Notes: generated by a model from the letters alone, not told the origin. A stretch of DNA of 64,000 nt from Rattus norvegicus (GCF_036323735.1 NC_086021.1:134134976-134198975), one strand, 5' to 3'; shown: positions 48,640 to 61,112, counted from the stretch's first letter. Translations and numbers: made by a program.

Positions 48640-48805
48640 ATGTGAACGTATGGTATGTATGCGGAGACGGCGGTATTACCACAGCATGAATGTGGAGGTC
48701 AGAGGACAGTTCTGTGCACTCTCTCCTCCCACCTTTACATAGGTTCAAACTCAGGTCACCAGGTTTGTGTGGCAAACGCCTTCACTGGCAGAGCCATTTA
48801 TCTGT
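48640..48805 (-). mobile_element. B3-type SINE (old)
   Basis: GTGGAGGTCAGAGGACAGTT, GGTTCAAACTCAGGTCACCA and TTCACTGGCAGAGCCATTTA are the reverse-oriented body and head. Confidence 0.72.
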
Positions 48806-49741
48806 CTTACATAGTTGTATTCTAATAGATTCCCACCAGTTCTCCCTAAATAATCAAATATTGCTCTCACACCACAAGACCTGATTAGATCCAGGATGTG
48901 CTATTTTTGCTTCTAAGTCCTTGGAATTGAGACTTAATCATTGGGTCTGTAATTTGGTGATTATTGTCTTTATCAACTAACTTTTCATGAACTAATTCTG
49001 GCATAAGATTTTGGTATCTTTTAATTAAACTCTAAAACATCCTGGCTTTGATTCTAATTCTTTACAGTTCTCTGCCCTTAGCTAGGCTACACTAGGCCTC
49101 AATTATCTTTGTGAAAATTAGCTTTCTTCTGTATGTTGCTATAGTATATGGCAGGACAGTCCTATCCTGGAAGAGAAAGCTAGACACAAATCACCTATAG
49201 GAATTCCCACTGGGAGTGTCTTCTCTGACATGCAATGATTTAAACTTGAATAGATCCTGTTTCCTGAGCTCTTTCCAGGTATGGTTTCAATGGTGAAAAG
49301 ACCTTGTTCACCAGAAGGTTTAGGATTTATAGTAGTACCCCACACATCCATAATAAATCACTGAAGTTCAAAAGGAGTAGGTCAGTATGTGTTAATAAAA
49401 GATGTAAAGAATTTAAGATGGCAAACAGATGCCTTCTCCTGACTTGAAAAAGTTATAGAAAATATGTGCAGAAGAGAAAAATATTGTTGGGAGAAGGCTA
49501 TTATTTTTGAAAGCTTAGATAATAGACTGAAACGCAAAAGGAATCAGTGTGACTAGAAAAAAAACAACTCCAGCTAATCACATTAGAAGAGCATTCCTCC
49601 CATGTAGGCCAATGGCAAACTCAGATCCAGACAGAGGTACAAGGGTTGAGAGTGTTACAGAGTGACAGTGCCATTTGGCATGTGTCATGTTTGCAAAGTA
49701 TTTGTCAAGGTCCTTTTTCATTCTCAAACGTGTATCTGCTT

Positions 49742-49825
49742 GGGGCTGGGACTGTAACTTAACAGTAGAGAGCTCACCCAGTATGCATAAGGGCCCAGGT
49801 ATCAACTTCAGCACTAGCAGAAAGG
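49742..49825 (+). mobile_element. Old ID-like tRNA-derived SINE
   Basis: GGGGCTGGGACTGTAACTTA, then AGTAGAGAGCTCACCCAGTA and AGGGCCCAGGTATCAACTTC, fit a diverged ID-type core. Confidence 0.6.
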
Positions 49826-50049
49826 ATCTAGGTTTGAATGATAAATTAGATTACCACTTCAAAGGCATGTTCCAAGGGGAAGAGAGGATGCTGGGACAGG
49901 TGGACAAATAAGCTGAACTTCTCTTTAATTCTACTTAGTGTCTTAAATATATGCAGGAATCAATGAAACAAAAGCAGGACCATATGAACAATAAAAAGAG
50001 AGAGAGAGAAAGAAAAGAAGATAAAGTACCTGGAAAATATCTTGACTCA

Positions 50050-50051
<2 letters not shown>

Positions 50052-50127
<76 letters not shown>

Positions 50128-50296
50128 TTTATGTGTACCATCCACATGCAGAAGCTTGCAGAAGTCAGAAGAGGGTATCAGGTCCTCTGGAACTGGAGTT
50201 AGAGTTGTGAGCCAACATGTGGGTTGTGGAAATCAAATCCAGGTCCTCTACAAGAGTAGCCAGTGCTCTTAAGTGTTAGCCCACCTCTCCAGCCCC
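50052..50296 (-). mobile_element. B3 SINE with GT/GA microsatellite tail
   Basis: The reverse-oriented B3 (GTTGTGAGCCAACATGTGGG, GCCAGTGCTCTTAAGTGTTA, CACCTCTCCAGCCCC) is flanked on its tail side by about 15 GT units (50052-50081) and a GA run to 50127. Confidence 0.88.
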
Positions 50297-50906
50297 ATGA
50301 AATATACATTGAATGGATGACCTAGAAGGGATTAAACACTTGATTTACTGGAGCTAAGGCTGTCCCACAGCCCTCCATACCCAAATCCTGCCCAGAGAGA
50401 GCTGGTCTCCCAAGAGTGGTCCCACTCCTAAGTCCACAGGAGAGACCGCACATTCACTCCAATAACTGTCCAAAGAGAGACCTGCCAGGGGCACACAGGG
50501 CACAGGAATCATGGAGCAGCCAGGGACAAGATCCTTTCAGTCTCCATCTGCACCCAATGCTAAGCCTCCCAGGAAAGCTCTCATTCCTAAGATCACAGGT
50601 TCACAGGCACACAGGAGGGACAAGCTCCAGTCTGAGACAGCAAGACCAACAAACAACAGAGATAACCAGATGGAGAGACACAAAGCAAGAACCTAAGCAA
50701 CAGAAACCAAGGCTACTTGGAGTCATCAGAACCCAGTTCTCCCATCACAAGAAATACTGGATAAACCAACACACCAGAAAAGCAAGATTTGGATTTAAAA
50801 TCACATCTCATGATGATGATACAGGACTTTAAAAAGGACATTAATAACTCTCTTAAAGAAATAAAGGCGAACATAGGGAAACAAGTAGAAACCCTTAAAG
50901 AGGAAA

Positions 50907-51377
50907 ATGGCTAAGATCAAAAACTCAGGTGACAGCAAATGCTGGCGAGGATGTGGAGAAAGAGGAACACTCCTCCATTGTTGGTGGGATTGCAGACTGG
51001 TACAACCATTCTGGAAATCAGTCTGGAGGTTCCTCAGAAAATTGGACATCGAACTACCTGAGGACCCAGCTATACCCCTCTTGGGCATATACTCAAAAGA
51101 TGCTCCAACATATAACAAAGACACATGCTCCACTATGTACATAGCAGCCTTATTTACAATAGCCAGAAGCTGGAAAGAACCCAGATGCCCTTCAACAGAG
51201 GAATGGATACAGAAAATGTAGTACATCTACACAATGGAATATTACTCAGCTATCAAAAACAATGACTTTATGAAATTCATAGGCAAATGGAGGGAACTGG
51301 AAAAAATCATCCTGAGTGAGGTAACCCAATCACAGAAAAACACACATGGTATGCACTCATTGATAAGCGGCTATTAG
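50907..51377 (+). pseudogene. L1 ORF2 C-terminal fragment with one stop
   Basis: The 5' truncation falls exactly at a native ATG, so the fragment reads MAKIKNSGDSKCWRGC and onward in frame. It includes the Cys/His cluster CGERGTLLHCWWDC, and runs to the natural ORF2 end MHSLISGY. A single TAG at 51219 replaces the Trp codon. It lacks endonuclease and reverse transcriptase. Confidence 0.88.
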
Positions 51378-52107
51378 CCCAAATGCTTGAATTAGATGCA
51401 CAGAACACATAAAACTCAAGATGGATGATCAAAATGCGAATTTTTCACTCCTTCTTTAAAAGGGGAACAAGAATACCCTTGGCAGGGAATAGGGAGGCAA
51501 AGATTAAAACAGAGGTAGAAGGAACACCCATTCAGAGCTTGCCCCACATGTGGCCCATACATATACAGCCACCCAATTAGACAAGATGGATGAAGCAAAG
51601 AAGTGCAGGCCGACAGGAACCGGATGTAGATCTCTCCTGAGAGACACAGCCAGAATACAGTAAATACATAGGCGAATGCCAGCAGCAAACCACTGAACTG
51701 AGAACGGGACCTCCGTTGAAGGAATCAGAGAAAGGACTGGAAGAGCTTGAAGGGGCTTGAGACCCCATATGAACAACAGTGCCAACCAGCCAGAGCTTCC
51801 AGGGACTAAGCCACTACCTAAAGACTATACATGGACTGACCCTGGGCTCCAACCTCATAGGTAGCAATGAATAGCCTAGTAAGAGCACCAGTGGAAAGGG
51901 AAGCCCTTGGTCCTGCCAAGACTGAACCCCAGTGAACATGATTGTTGGGGGGAGGGCAGTAATGGGGGAAGGATGGGGAGGGGAACACCCATAAAGAAGG
52001 GGAGGGAGAGGGATTAGGGGGAATGTTGGCCCGGAAACCAGAAAGGGAATAACACTCGAAATGTAAATAAGAAATACTCAAGTTAATAAAGAAAAAACGG
52101 GGAAGAA
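50907..52107 (+). mobile_element. Young 5'-truncated L1 nested in L1-B ORF1
   Basis: This holds the ORF2 C-terminus and full 3' UTR of the same subfamily as L1-A, ending ACTCAAGTTAATAAAG plus an A-rich tail. The exact 10-bp TSD AAAGAGGAAA is at 50897-50906 and 52108-52117, and ORF1 of the host L1 resumes directly after it. Confidence 0.93.
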
Positions 52108-52989
52108 AAAGAGGAAACACAAAACTCCCTTTAAAAATTACTGGAAAATGCAACCGAAGAGGTGAAGGAATTGAACAAAACCATACAGGATCTAAAAATG
52201 AAAATAGAAACAATAAAGAAATCACAAAGGGAGACAACCTGGAGATAGAAAACCTAGGAAGGATATCAGGAGTTATAGATGCAACCATCACCAACAGAAT
52301 ACAAGAGATTGAAGAGAGAATCTCAGGGGAAAACATTGACACAACAGTTCAAAAAAACACAAAATACAAAAAGCTCCTAACCAAAAACATCCAGAAAATA
52401 CAGGACATAATGAGAAGACTAAACCTAAGGATAATAGGAATAGAAGAGAGGGAAGATTTGCAACTTACAGGGCCAATAAATATCTTCAACAAAATTATAG
52501 AAGAAAATTTCCCTAACCAAAAGAAAGAGATGCCCATAAACATACAAGAAGCCTACAGAACTCCAAATAGATTGGACCAGAAAAGAAATTCCTGTCACAC
52601 AATAGTCAGAACACCAAATGCAAAAAAACAAAGAAAATATTAAAAGCAGTAATGGAAAAAGGTCAAGTAACATATAAAGGCAGACCCATTAGAATTCTGA
52701 CACCAGACTTTCCAACAGAGACTATGAAAGCTAGAAGATCCTGGACAGATGGCATACAGACCCTAAGAGAATACAAATGCCAGGTCAGGCTGCAATATCC
52801 AGCAAAACTCTCAAATATCATAGAAGGAGAAACCAAGATATCCCATGACAAAACCAAATTTATACAATATCTTTCCACAAATCCAGCCCTCCAAAGGATA
52901 ATAGATGGAAAACTCCAACACAAGGAGGGAAACTACACCCTACAAAAAGTGAGAAAGTAATCTTCTTTCAACAAACCCAAAAGAAGATA

Positions 52990-55900
52990 GCCACACAAAC
53001 ATAAATTCACCTCTAACAACAAAAATAACAGGGAGCAATAATCACTTTTTCTTAATATCTCTTAGTATCAATGGAATCAATTCCCCAATAAAAAGACATA
53101 GACTAACAAACTGGATACATAAGCAGGACCCAGCATTTGTTGCATACAGGAAATGTACCTCAGTGACAAAGACAAATAATACCTCAGAGTAAAAGGCTAG
53201 AAAAAAATTTTCCAAGCAAATGATCACAAGAAACAAGATGGCGTACCCATTGGAATAAAGAATAAAATGGATTTTCAACCGAAAGTTATTTTAAAAAGAT
53301 AAGGAAGGACACTTCATACTCACCAAAGGAAAAATCCACCAAGGTGAACTGTCAATTCTGAACATCTATGCTCCAAAATCAAGGGCACCCGCATTAATAA
53401 TAGAAACTTTGCTAAAGCTCAAAGCATGCATTGTACCACACACAATGATGGGAGACTTCAACACCCCACCCTCATCAATGGACAGATCATGGAAACAGAA
53501 ATTAAACAAAGACACAGTGAAACTAACAGAAGTTATGAACCAAATGGATTTAACAGATATCTATAGAACATTTCATCCTAAAACAAAAGAATATACCTTC
53601 TTTTCAGCACCTCATGGTACCTTCTCCAAAACTGACCTTATAATCAGTCACAAAACATGTCTCAAGAGATAGAAAGAATGAAATAATCCAATGAATCCTA
53701 TTAGATCACCATGAACTAAGACTGGTCTTCAATAATGACAAAAACAACAGAAAGCCCACATACACATGCGAGCTAAACAATGCTCTACTCAATGATAACT
53801 TAATCAAGGAAGAAATAAAGAAATTAAAGACTTTTTAGAATTTGATAAAAATGAAGGCAAAACATAGCCAAACTTATGGAACATAATGAAATCAGTGCTA
53901 AGAGGAAAACTCATAGCTCTGAGTGCCTCCACAAAGAAAGTGGAGAGAACATACATTAGCAGCTTGACAGCACACCTGAAAGTTCTAGAACAAAAAGAAG
54001 CAAATACACCCAAGAGAAGTAGATGACAAGAAATAATCAAACTCAGAGCTGAAATCAATCAAGTAGAAACAAAAAGAACTATACAAAGAATCAACAAAAC
54101 CAGGAGCTGTTTCTTTGAGAAAATCAACAAGATAGATAAATCCTTAGCCAGACTAATCAGAGGTTACAGAGACAACATCCAAATTAACAAAATCAAAAAC
54201 GAAAAGTGAGACATAACAAGAGAAACTATGGAAATTCAAAAAATTATCAGATCTTACTACTAAAGATGGAAAACTGGAACTCAACAAAACTGGAAAATCT
54301 GGATGAAATGGATAATTTTCTATAGAGATACCAGCTACCAAAGTTAATCAGGATCAAATAAACCATCTAAATAGTTCCATAAGTCCCAAGGAAATAGAAG
54401 TAGTCATTAAAAGTCTCCCAACCGAGGGTTGGGGATTTAGCTCAGTGGTAGAGCACTTGCCTAACAAGCACAAGGCCCTGGGTTCGGTCCCCAGCTCCGA
54501 AAAAAAAAAAAGCAAAAAAAAAAAGTCTCCCAACCAAAAAAAGCCTAGGACCAGATGCGTTTAGTGTAGAATTCTATCAGACCTTCAAAGAAGACCTAAT
54601 ACCAATACTTTTCAAACTATTCCACAAAATAGAAAGAGAAGGAACACTACCAAATTTGTTCTTTAAAGCCACAATTACACTTATACCTAAACCACACAAA
54701 GACCTAACAAAGAAGGAGAACTTCAGACCAATTTCCCTTATGAATTTCAAGGCAAAATTACTCAATAAAATTCTTGAGAACTGAATCCAAGAACACATCA
54801 AAACAATCAAGTAGCCTTCATCCCAGAGATGCAGGGATGGTTCAATATATGGATATCTATCGTTGTAATCCACTATATAAACTAACTCAAAGAAAAAAAA
54901 ACACATAATCATCTCATTAGGTGCTAAGAAAGCATTTGAAAAAATTCAACACTCCTTCATGATAAAACTCTTGGAACGATCAGGAATTCAAGGCCCATAC
55001 CTAAGCATAGTAAAAGCAACACATCAAACCAGTAGCCAACATCAAACTAAATAAAGAGAAACTTGAAGCAATCCCACTAAAATCAGGGACTAGACAAGAT
55101 TGCCCACTCCCTCCCTACCCATTCAATATAGTACTTGAAGTCCTTGCAAGACAACAATAAAAGGGGAAAGGGATACAAATTGGAAGGGAAGAAGTCAAAA
55201 TATTACTATTTGCAGATGATATGATAGTATACTTAAAATTCCACCAGAGAACTCCTACAGCTGATAAACAACTTCAGCAAAGAGGCTGGATATAAAATTA
55301 ACTCAAACAAATCAGTAGCCTTCCTCTACTCAAAGGATAAACAGGCTGAGAAAGAAATCAGGGAAATGATACCCTTCACAATAGTCACAAATAATACAAA
55401 ATACCTTGGTGTGACTCTAACTAAGCAAGTGAAAGATCTGTATGACAAGAACTTCAAGTCTCTGAAGAAAGAAATCAAAGAAGATCTCAGAAGATGGAAA
55501 GGTCTCCCGTGCTCATAGATTGGCAGGATTAATATAGTAAAAATCTTGCCAAAAGCAATCTACAGATTTAATGTAATCCCCATCAAAATTCCTATTCAAT
55601 TATTTATAGAGATAGAAAGAGCAATTTGCAAATTCATTTGGAATAACAAAACCCCAGGATAGCAAAAACTATTCTCAACAATAAAGAACTTCTGGGGGAC
55701 TCACCATCCCTGACTTCAAGCTGTATTACAGAGCAATCATGATAAAAACCGCATATTATTTCTACAGAGACAGTCAGACCAATGAGATAGAATTGAAGAC
55801 CCAGAAATGAACCCACACAGCTATGGTCACTTGATCTCTGACAAAGGAACTAAAACCATCCAGTGGAAAAAAGACAGCATTTTCAACAAATGCTGCTGGT

Positions 55901-56907
55901 TCAACTGGAGGTCAGCATGTAAAAGAACAAAAATTGACCCATTCTTGTCTCCTTGTACAAAGCTCAAGTCCAAGTGGATCAAAGACCTCCACATAGAAGC
56001 AGATACACTGAAACTAAGAAGAGAAAGTGAGAAAGATCCTCAAACACATAGGCACAGGGGAAATTTTCCTGAGCAAAACACCAATGGTTTATGCTCTAAG
56101 ATCAAGAATCAATAAATGAGACCTCATAAAATTTCAAAGCCTCTGGAAGGCAAAGGACACTGTCATTAGGACAAAATGGCAATCAACAGATTGGGAAAAG
56201 ATCTTTACCAATTCTACATCCAATACAAGGCTGATATCTAATATACACAAAGAACTCAAGAAACTAGACTCCAGAGAACCAAATAATCCTAAAATATATT
56301 GGGGTACAAAGCTAAACAAAGAATTCTCAACTGAGGAATATCAAATGGCCAAGAAGCATCTAAAGAAATGTTCAACATCTTTAGTCATAAGGGAAATGCA
56401 AATCAAAACAACCCTGAGATTCCACCTCACACCAGTCAGATGGCTAAGATCAAAAACTCAGGGGACAGCAGATGCTGGCGAGGATGCAGAGAAAGAGGAA
56501 CACTCCTCCATTGTTGGTGGGATTGCAGACTGGTACAACCATTCTGGAAATCAGTCTGGAGGTTCCTCAGAAAATTGGCATAGTACTACCTGAGGACCCA
56601 GCTATACCTCTCTTGGGCATATACCCAAATGTGCTCCAACATATAACAAAGACACGTGCTCCACTATGTTCATAGCAGCCTTATTTATAATAGCCAGAAG
56701 CTGGAAAGAACCCAGATGTCCCTCAACAGAGGAATGGATATAGAAAATGTGGTACAGCTACACATTGGAGTGCTACCCAGCTATCAAAAACAATGACTTC
56801 ATGAAATTCATAGGCAAATGGATGGAACTTGAAATATCATCCTGAGTGAGCTAACCCAATCACAAAAGAACACACATGATATGCACTCACTGATATGTAG
56901 GTATTAG
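52990..56907 (+). pseudogene. L1-B ORF2 remnant, many lesions, split by an ID
   Basis: It is recognisable from endonuclease (GDFNTPPSSMDRSW near 53460) through reverse transcriptase (the FADD codons near 55213) to the Cys-rich C-terminus and stop at 56905-56907. It has numerous stops and frameshifts, more than L1-A, consistent with greater age. An ID element interrupts it at 54424. Confidence 0.92.
54424..54520 (+). mobile_element. ID SINE nested in L1-B ORF2, exact TSD
   Basis: The core has A box TAGCTCAGTGG and B box GGTTCGGTCCC, and a double A-run tail. The TSD AAAAGTCTCCCAACC is at 54409-54423 and 54521-54535, and the L1 sequence continues in register after it. Confidence 0.97.
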
Positions 56908-58132
56908 CCCGAAATCTTAGAATACCCAAAATACGCAGACCATATGAAACTCAAGAAGAAGGAAGACCAAAATGTGGATACTTCAGTCCTTCTTAGAAGG
57001 GGGAACAAAATACTCACGGGAGGAAATGCAGGGACAAAGGGTGGAGCAGAGACTGAAGGGAAGTAACAATATGCAGCCACAATACCCAGTCACGATTGCT
57101 GATGCCAAGAAGTGTTTGCTGACAGGAGCCTGATATGGGTGTCTCCTGAGAGGCTGTGCCAGTCTTATTGATACCGATGAAGATGCTTGCAGCTAACTAT
57201 AGGACTGAACACACGGACCCCAATGGAGGAATTAAAAGACTGCAAGAGCTGAAGGGGTCTGCAACCCCATAGGAAGAACAACAATATCATCCAACCAGAA
57301 CCCCTAGAGCTCCCAGGGACTAAACCACCAACCAAAGAGTACACATGGAGGGACCCATGGCTCCAGCCACATATGTAGCAGAGGATGGCCTTGTCTGGCA
57401 TCAATAGGAGTAAAAGTCCTTGATCCTATGAAGGGGAATTCCCAGTGTAGGGGAATGCCAGGGTATTGAGGTGTGAGTGCATGGGTGGGAGTGGGAACAT
57501 CATCATAGAAGCAGGGGCGGGGGGGGGAAAGGTGGTAATATTTGAGTGTAAATACATAAAATATCCAATAAAAAAAGAAGCACTGTAGGAAGCAATTTGT
57601 TACTGTTTCCTAAAATCTTTGGTTTTTTTTCTAAAAAACAAATTCTTCAAATTCTAAAGTCTTTATTTATAATATAATCAAGTATTGTTACTAAAAACAT
57701 ACTGTTCTATTAAATGTCTCAAATAAGAAAACTAAAAAAAAAAGAAAAACTTGATTTAAATGTATATCAGAATTGTAAGGTGAAGGAAACTATAAAAAAG
57801 AAAACCAAGAAGGGAATGTAGAGAGGAAACAAGAGGAAACGATCAAACTCACACAGCTTTTTCTGGCCCAGAGTAAGATGTCAGTCCTCAAAGTGAAAGA
57901 CCCACCAGATTCAAATCAGAACTCAGGAAAATGGGCTTTCTGGTCTCCATAAAAGATCATCTCCAAGCCAATCACTTAAGAATGTGTAAGAAACAAATAA
58001 CAGCTTAAAATTTAATAGCAATGTATATAGAAGATACAGAAGCAAAGATGGTGGCCAACCAAAGCCATGACCCACACACCTGCTCAAAGTGAGCCCCCAG
58101 TTTAACGGACAAACTGTCTGTTACCTTTTCAC

Positions 58133-58134
<2 letters not shown>

Positions 58135-58165
<31 letters not shown>

Positions 58166-58185
58166 TATTATTATTACTATTATTG
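58135..58185 (+). repeat. TTA/ATC microsatellite
   Basis: An ATT triplet run with two ATC interruptions, next to a SINE. Confidence 0.95.
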
Positions 58186-58189
58186 CATA

Positions 58190-58366
58190 AGTGGTGTATG
58201 TGCATGCATCTGTGTACACATGCCACGGTGCATGTGAGAAGGCCACAGGACAACTTTGTAGAGTCGGTTCTCTGTTTCTAGGTTTACATACGTACCAGGA
58301 ACCAAACTCAGCTCACCAGACCTGTGCTTGCAAGCACATTTACCACTGAGCCATCGCACCAGCCCC
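58190..58366 (-). mobile_element. B3-type SINE
   Basis: GGCCACAGGACAACTTTGTA, GGAACCAAACTCAGCTCACC, GCAAGCACATTTACCACTGA and GCCATCGCACCAGCCCC form the reverse-oriented body and head. Confidence 0.85.
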
Positions 58367-59070
58367 ATCATTGAGTTTTATTTTACAGTCTGCTGTAGGT
58401 GAAGGTGTCGTTTCCCTAATTGGTTCATGACTGTGTCAATAAAGATGGTGGAAGCTAATCACTGTGTAAAGAGGAAAAGGTAGGATTTCTGGGTCCCAGG
58501 AGGAAGAGGAGGGGAGGAGATAAAGAGAAGGCTTTCCAACCAGACCTTGGGGAAAGAAGCCATACCATGTAAGGCCTTGGGCCAAGTAGAACAGGTGGCA
58601 GCCTCAGCCACCTGAGGAATTCTGATATAGGATAGCTGATGAGTTTAGAGCAATAGATTCTGCGCCCAGCAGTTGTGTTACCTGACTGGTTTTAACGTGT
58701 TACAACTGTCTGGTGTTTTCCTTTCCAGTGACTTAGGTGAGCAGGAGTAGAAAGAGTGCTTCACTGGGGACAAAAGTCCTGGTTGTTCCCAGTGTTGGGG
58801 AGAAAAGGGGGTGTGGGGGCATTAGAGATGGTGACTTGGTGGAGCTGGGTGAGAACAGGGCTGCTTGACTAACAAAGGCAGCCTTGAGGGCTGAGTAAGA
58901 CGGCCATTGCTGGCAGCTGATCTCAGAGCATAGCACAGGCCATGGCACCGGGCAAGGAGCAAGCATGAGTTTTGTAAATTATACACAACAGTCTGCCAAT
59001 AACAACAACCAAAATACACACTTCTTATGAAAAGCAAAATCTTAGTTCATAGCTCAGACATTAATTTCTT

Positions 59071-59173
59071 TTTTTTTTTTTTTGGTTCTTTTTTTTTTCG
59101 GAGCTGGGGACCAAACCCAGGGTCTTGCGCTTCCTAGGTAAGCGCTCTACCACTGAGCTAAATCCCCAGCCCC
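59071..59173 (-). mobile_element. ID SINE with exact TSD
   Basis: The reverse-oriented core (CGGAGCTGGGGACCAAACCC, GCGCTCTACCACTGAGCTAA) has a long T-rich tail at left. The TSD CAGACATTAATTTCTT is at 59055-59070 and 59174-59189. Confidence 0.96.
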
Positions 59174-59709
59174 CAGACATTAATTTCTTATAAAGAACTC
59201 ATTGTTTGACATAAATAACATGAAGGTGAAGCTTTTAGAGGTGTTTCCTAACAGCTCAAGGATATCACCCCAAACAGCCCAGAAGGAGTTTTGCCCCCCT
59301 TTTCTGCTCACCCAACTGAATCAAGGACTTCTTTGGGGTGTTCAGATGAATGTGTCCTTCAGACAAGCACCCCACTTGTTCTTACTCAACTTCAATTGTG
59401 CTGAACGCTACATGAACTGAGCTTGGAATTGACCATCCTAGAAAATGGCTATCGAGCTGCTTTGCCATGTTACTGGTTGAATGGAAGACCCACGTGACAC
59501 ACGTCAGGTTGATTATTAGGTGGCCATTGATTTGTGGCAGACACATGTGACTGGACAGAACATCAAGTATCTTAGTGATTCCAGAAGGTACCACAGAAGA
59601 GGAAGAATTCTCTTAGACTTGATTCTGAACCCACTTCAGAATATAAAAATAAGGAATGCCTTCAAAGTCCTACTCCATGTAGATGACAGAAATAGCCTTC
59701 ACTCTGATG

Positions 59710-59850
59710 CAGGAAAGATAACTCAGTGGGTAATAGCACTTACTGCTCTTGCAGAGTTCTCTGGTTTGGTTCCCAGCAGCAATATGGCTGCTCACAGCCA
59801 AGGGTAACTCAAATTCCAAGAGATCTAATGCTCTCTTCTGATCTCCACAG
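59710..59850 (+). mobile_element. B2/B3 SINE (diverged)
   Basis: GGAAAGATAACTCAGTGGGT, CTGGTTTGGTTCCCAGCAGC and AATGCTCTCTTCTGATCTCC keep the order of the B2 head and body. It is followed by a CA/TA-rich tail. Confidence 0.85.
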
Positions 59851-59869
59851 GTATCAAGCACACACAAAC

Positions 59870-60044
59870 ATACATGCACACACACGTGCACATGCACACA
59901 CACACACAAAGATATACATATATAAAGATATAGGTAAAGGTATATATGCATATATACATATATACATATATATACATATATATGTATATCTCCTGTGGCC
60001 TTCTCACATGTACTGTGGCATGTGCACAGATGTAAACATAAGAT

Positions 60045-60093
<49 letters not shown>
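59870..60093 (+). repeat. CA/TA-rich tract and GATA array
   Basis: Irregular CACA/TATA repeats run to 59990, then unique sequence to 60045, then about 12 GATA units at 60047-60093. Confidence 0.95.
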
Positions 60094-60097
<4 letters not shown>

Positions 60098-61045
60098 CAA
60101 ATAAAGAACAAAAATAAAGTAAAATAAAATAATCTTTACTACCCCAAAGTTGCAAACGCCAATAATATGTGATGTTTTCCTCAAACAAATAGATTAGCAA
60201 TGCAGTGCTGGAAGAACCCTTGTCTCTTCACCCTGTGCTTGTTTCCGATTTCCACAGTGACCAAATAAGGATTGAAAGTGCTGTTAGAAATCATTGAAAA
60301 TCATGGTACATTCAACCTTGACTAGAGATGGTTAGCTTATAGTCCCCAATCCCACCCTAACCCTAAAAAGTAATTATCTGATGGGGCTAGTAATTTACTA
60401 AATTCACTCCAAGTTGGTTTAAAAAAAAAAAAAAAGCTTTGACTGTGTGAGGAAGTGGAAAGACACAATTCAATGCATCCAAAAGCATTGTCAGATCACA
60501 AATCCAGAAGGGGAGAGGGACCTCTAGGACACTATTTTCTGGGACTTTTAACTACAGTTAAGGTGCTGTTTCATGTACACAAGATTTTAGGACCCATTAA
60601 ACAAGAGTCAGATTAGGAAAAACAAAGACAAAGAAAGCCTTCAGGTGGGAAGAGGAGTCGAGACAAAGGCTGGGCCTGCAGCTCCTGCAGGATCACGTTA
60701 ACTCACAGCCTTTCCTTCACTGTGACTTCTCAGCAAAGCATCGCCTTTGTGTGGTGATCATTAAACTAGGAAATATGTGGGGAACACCTTTTACATAGAA
60801 AATTATCCCAAAATTTATATATGTATGAAATTCTCAAACAAATGCATTCAAAAAGTCTTTTTAAACATAACTAAAAACAAAATAGGTAAAGGGGAGTCAT
60901 CCAAATGCTGATTTTTGCTGTCTTCCAAGAGGGTCTTGAAGTAATTTTCTGAACATTTCCAGTGATCATCAACTCTGCTTCTGGCCCTTGAAGGCCATGC
61001 TAATCTGGGCTCTTTTCCATCACAGTGCACAATAAATTACAGAGT

Positions 61046-61048
<3 letters not shown>

Positions 61049-61111
<63 letters not shown>
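61049..61111 (+). repeat. CT dinucleotide microsatellite
   Basis: About 31 TC units. Confidence 0.98.

Positions 61112-61112
<1 letters not shown>

Larger units (their letters stand above)
50670..52960 (+). pseudogene. L1-B ORF1 remnant, split by a nested L1
   Basis: The start region aligns with ORF1 of L1-A, but a TAA ends it after eight codons (MERHKART). The frame is then interrupted at 50907 by a 1.2-kb L1. It resumes at 52118 with coiled-coil codons, RRM-like MRRLNLRIIGIEEREDLQ near 52410 and a C-terminal part ending at 52960. A frameshift separates the RRM from the C-terminal part near 52640. It cannot encode ORF1p. Confidence 0.9.
50370..57585 (+). mobile_element. Older full-length L1 (L1-B) with two nested insertions
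   Basis: A 5' UTR-like region (about 50370-50669) precedes an ORF1 remnant (50670-52960, split by a younger L1 at 50907-52107), an ORF2 remnant to 56907 (split by an ID at 54424-54520) and a 3' UTR ending AATATCCAATAAAAAAAG at 57585. Without the insertions it is about 5.9 kb. Its 3' UTR differs from L1-A but matches the fragments at 16290, 27121 and 33108, so it is an older subfamily. The boundaries are approximate and no TSD was found. Confidence 0.9.

Noticed and set aside
59560..59585. Minus-strand ATGTTCTGT considered as the Atp8b4 start exon
   Set aside because: The following codons do not fit the expected N-terminus and no donor site lies at the right distance.
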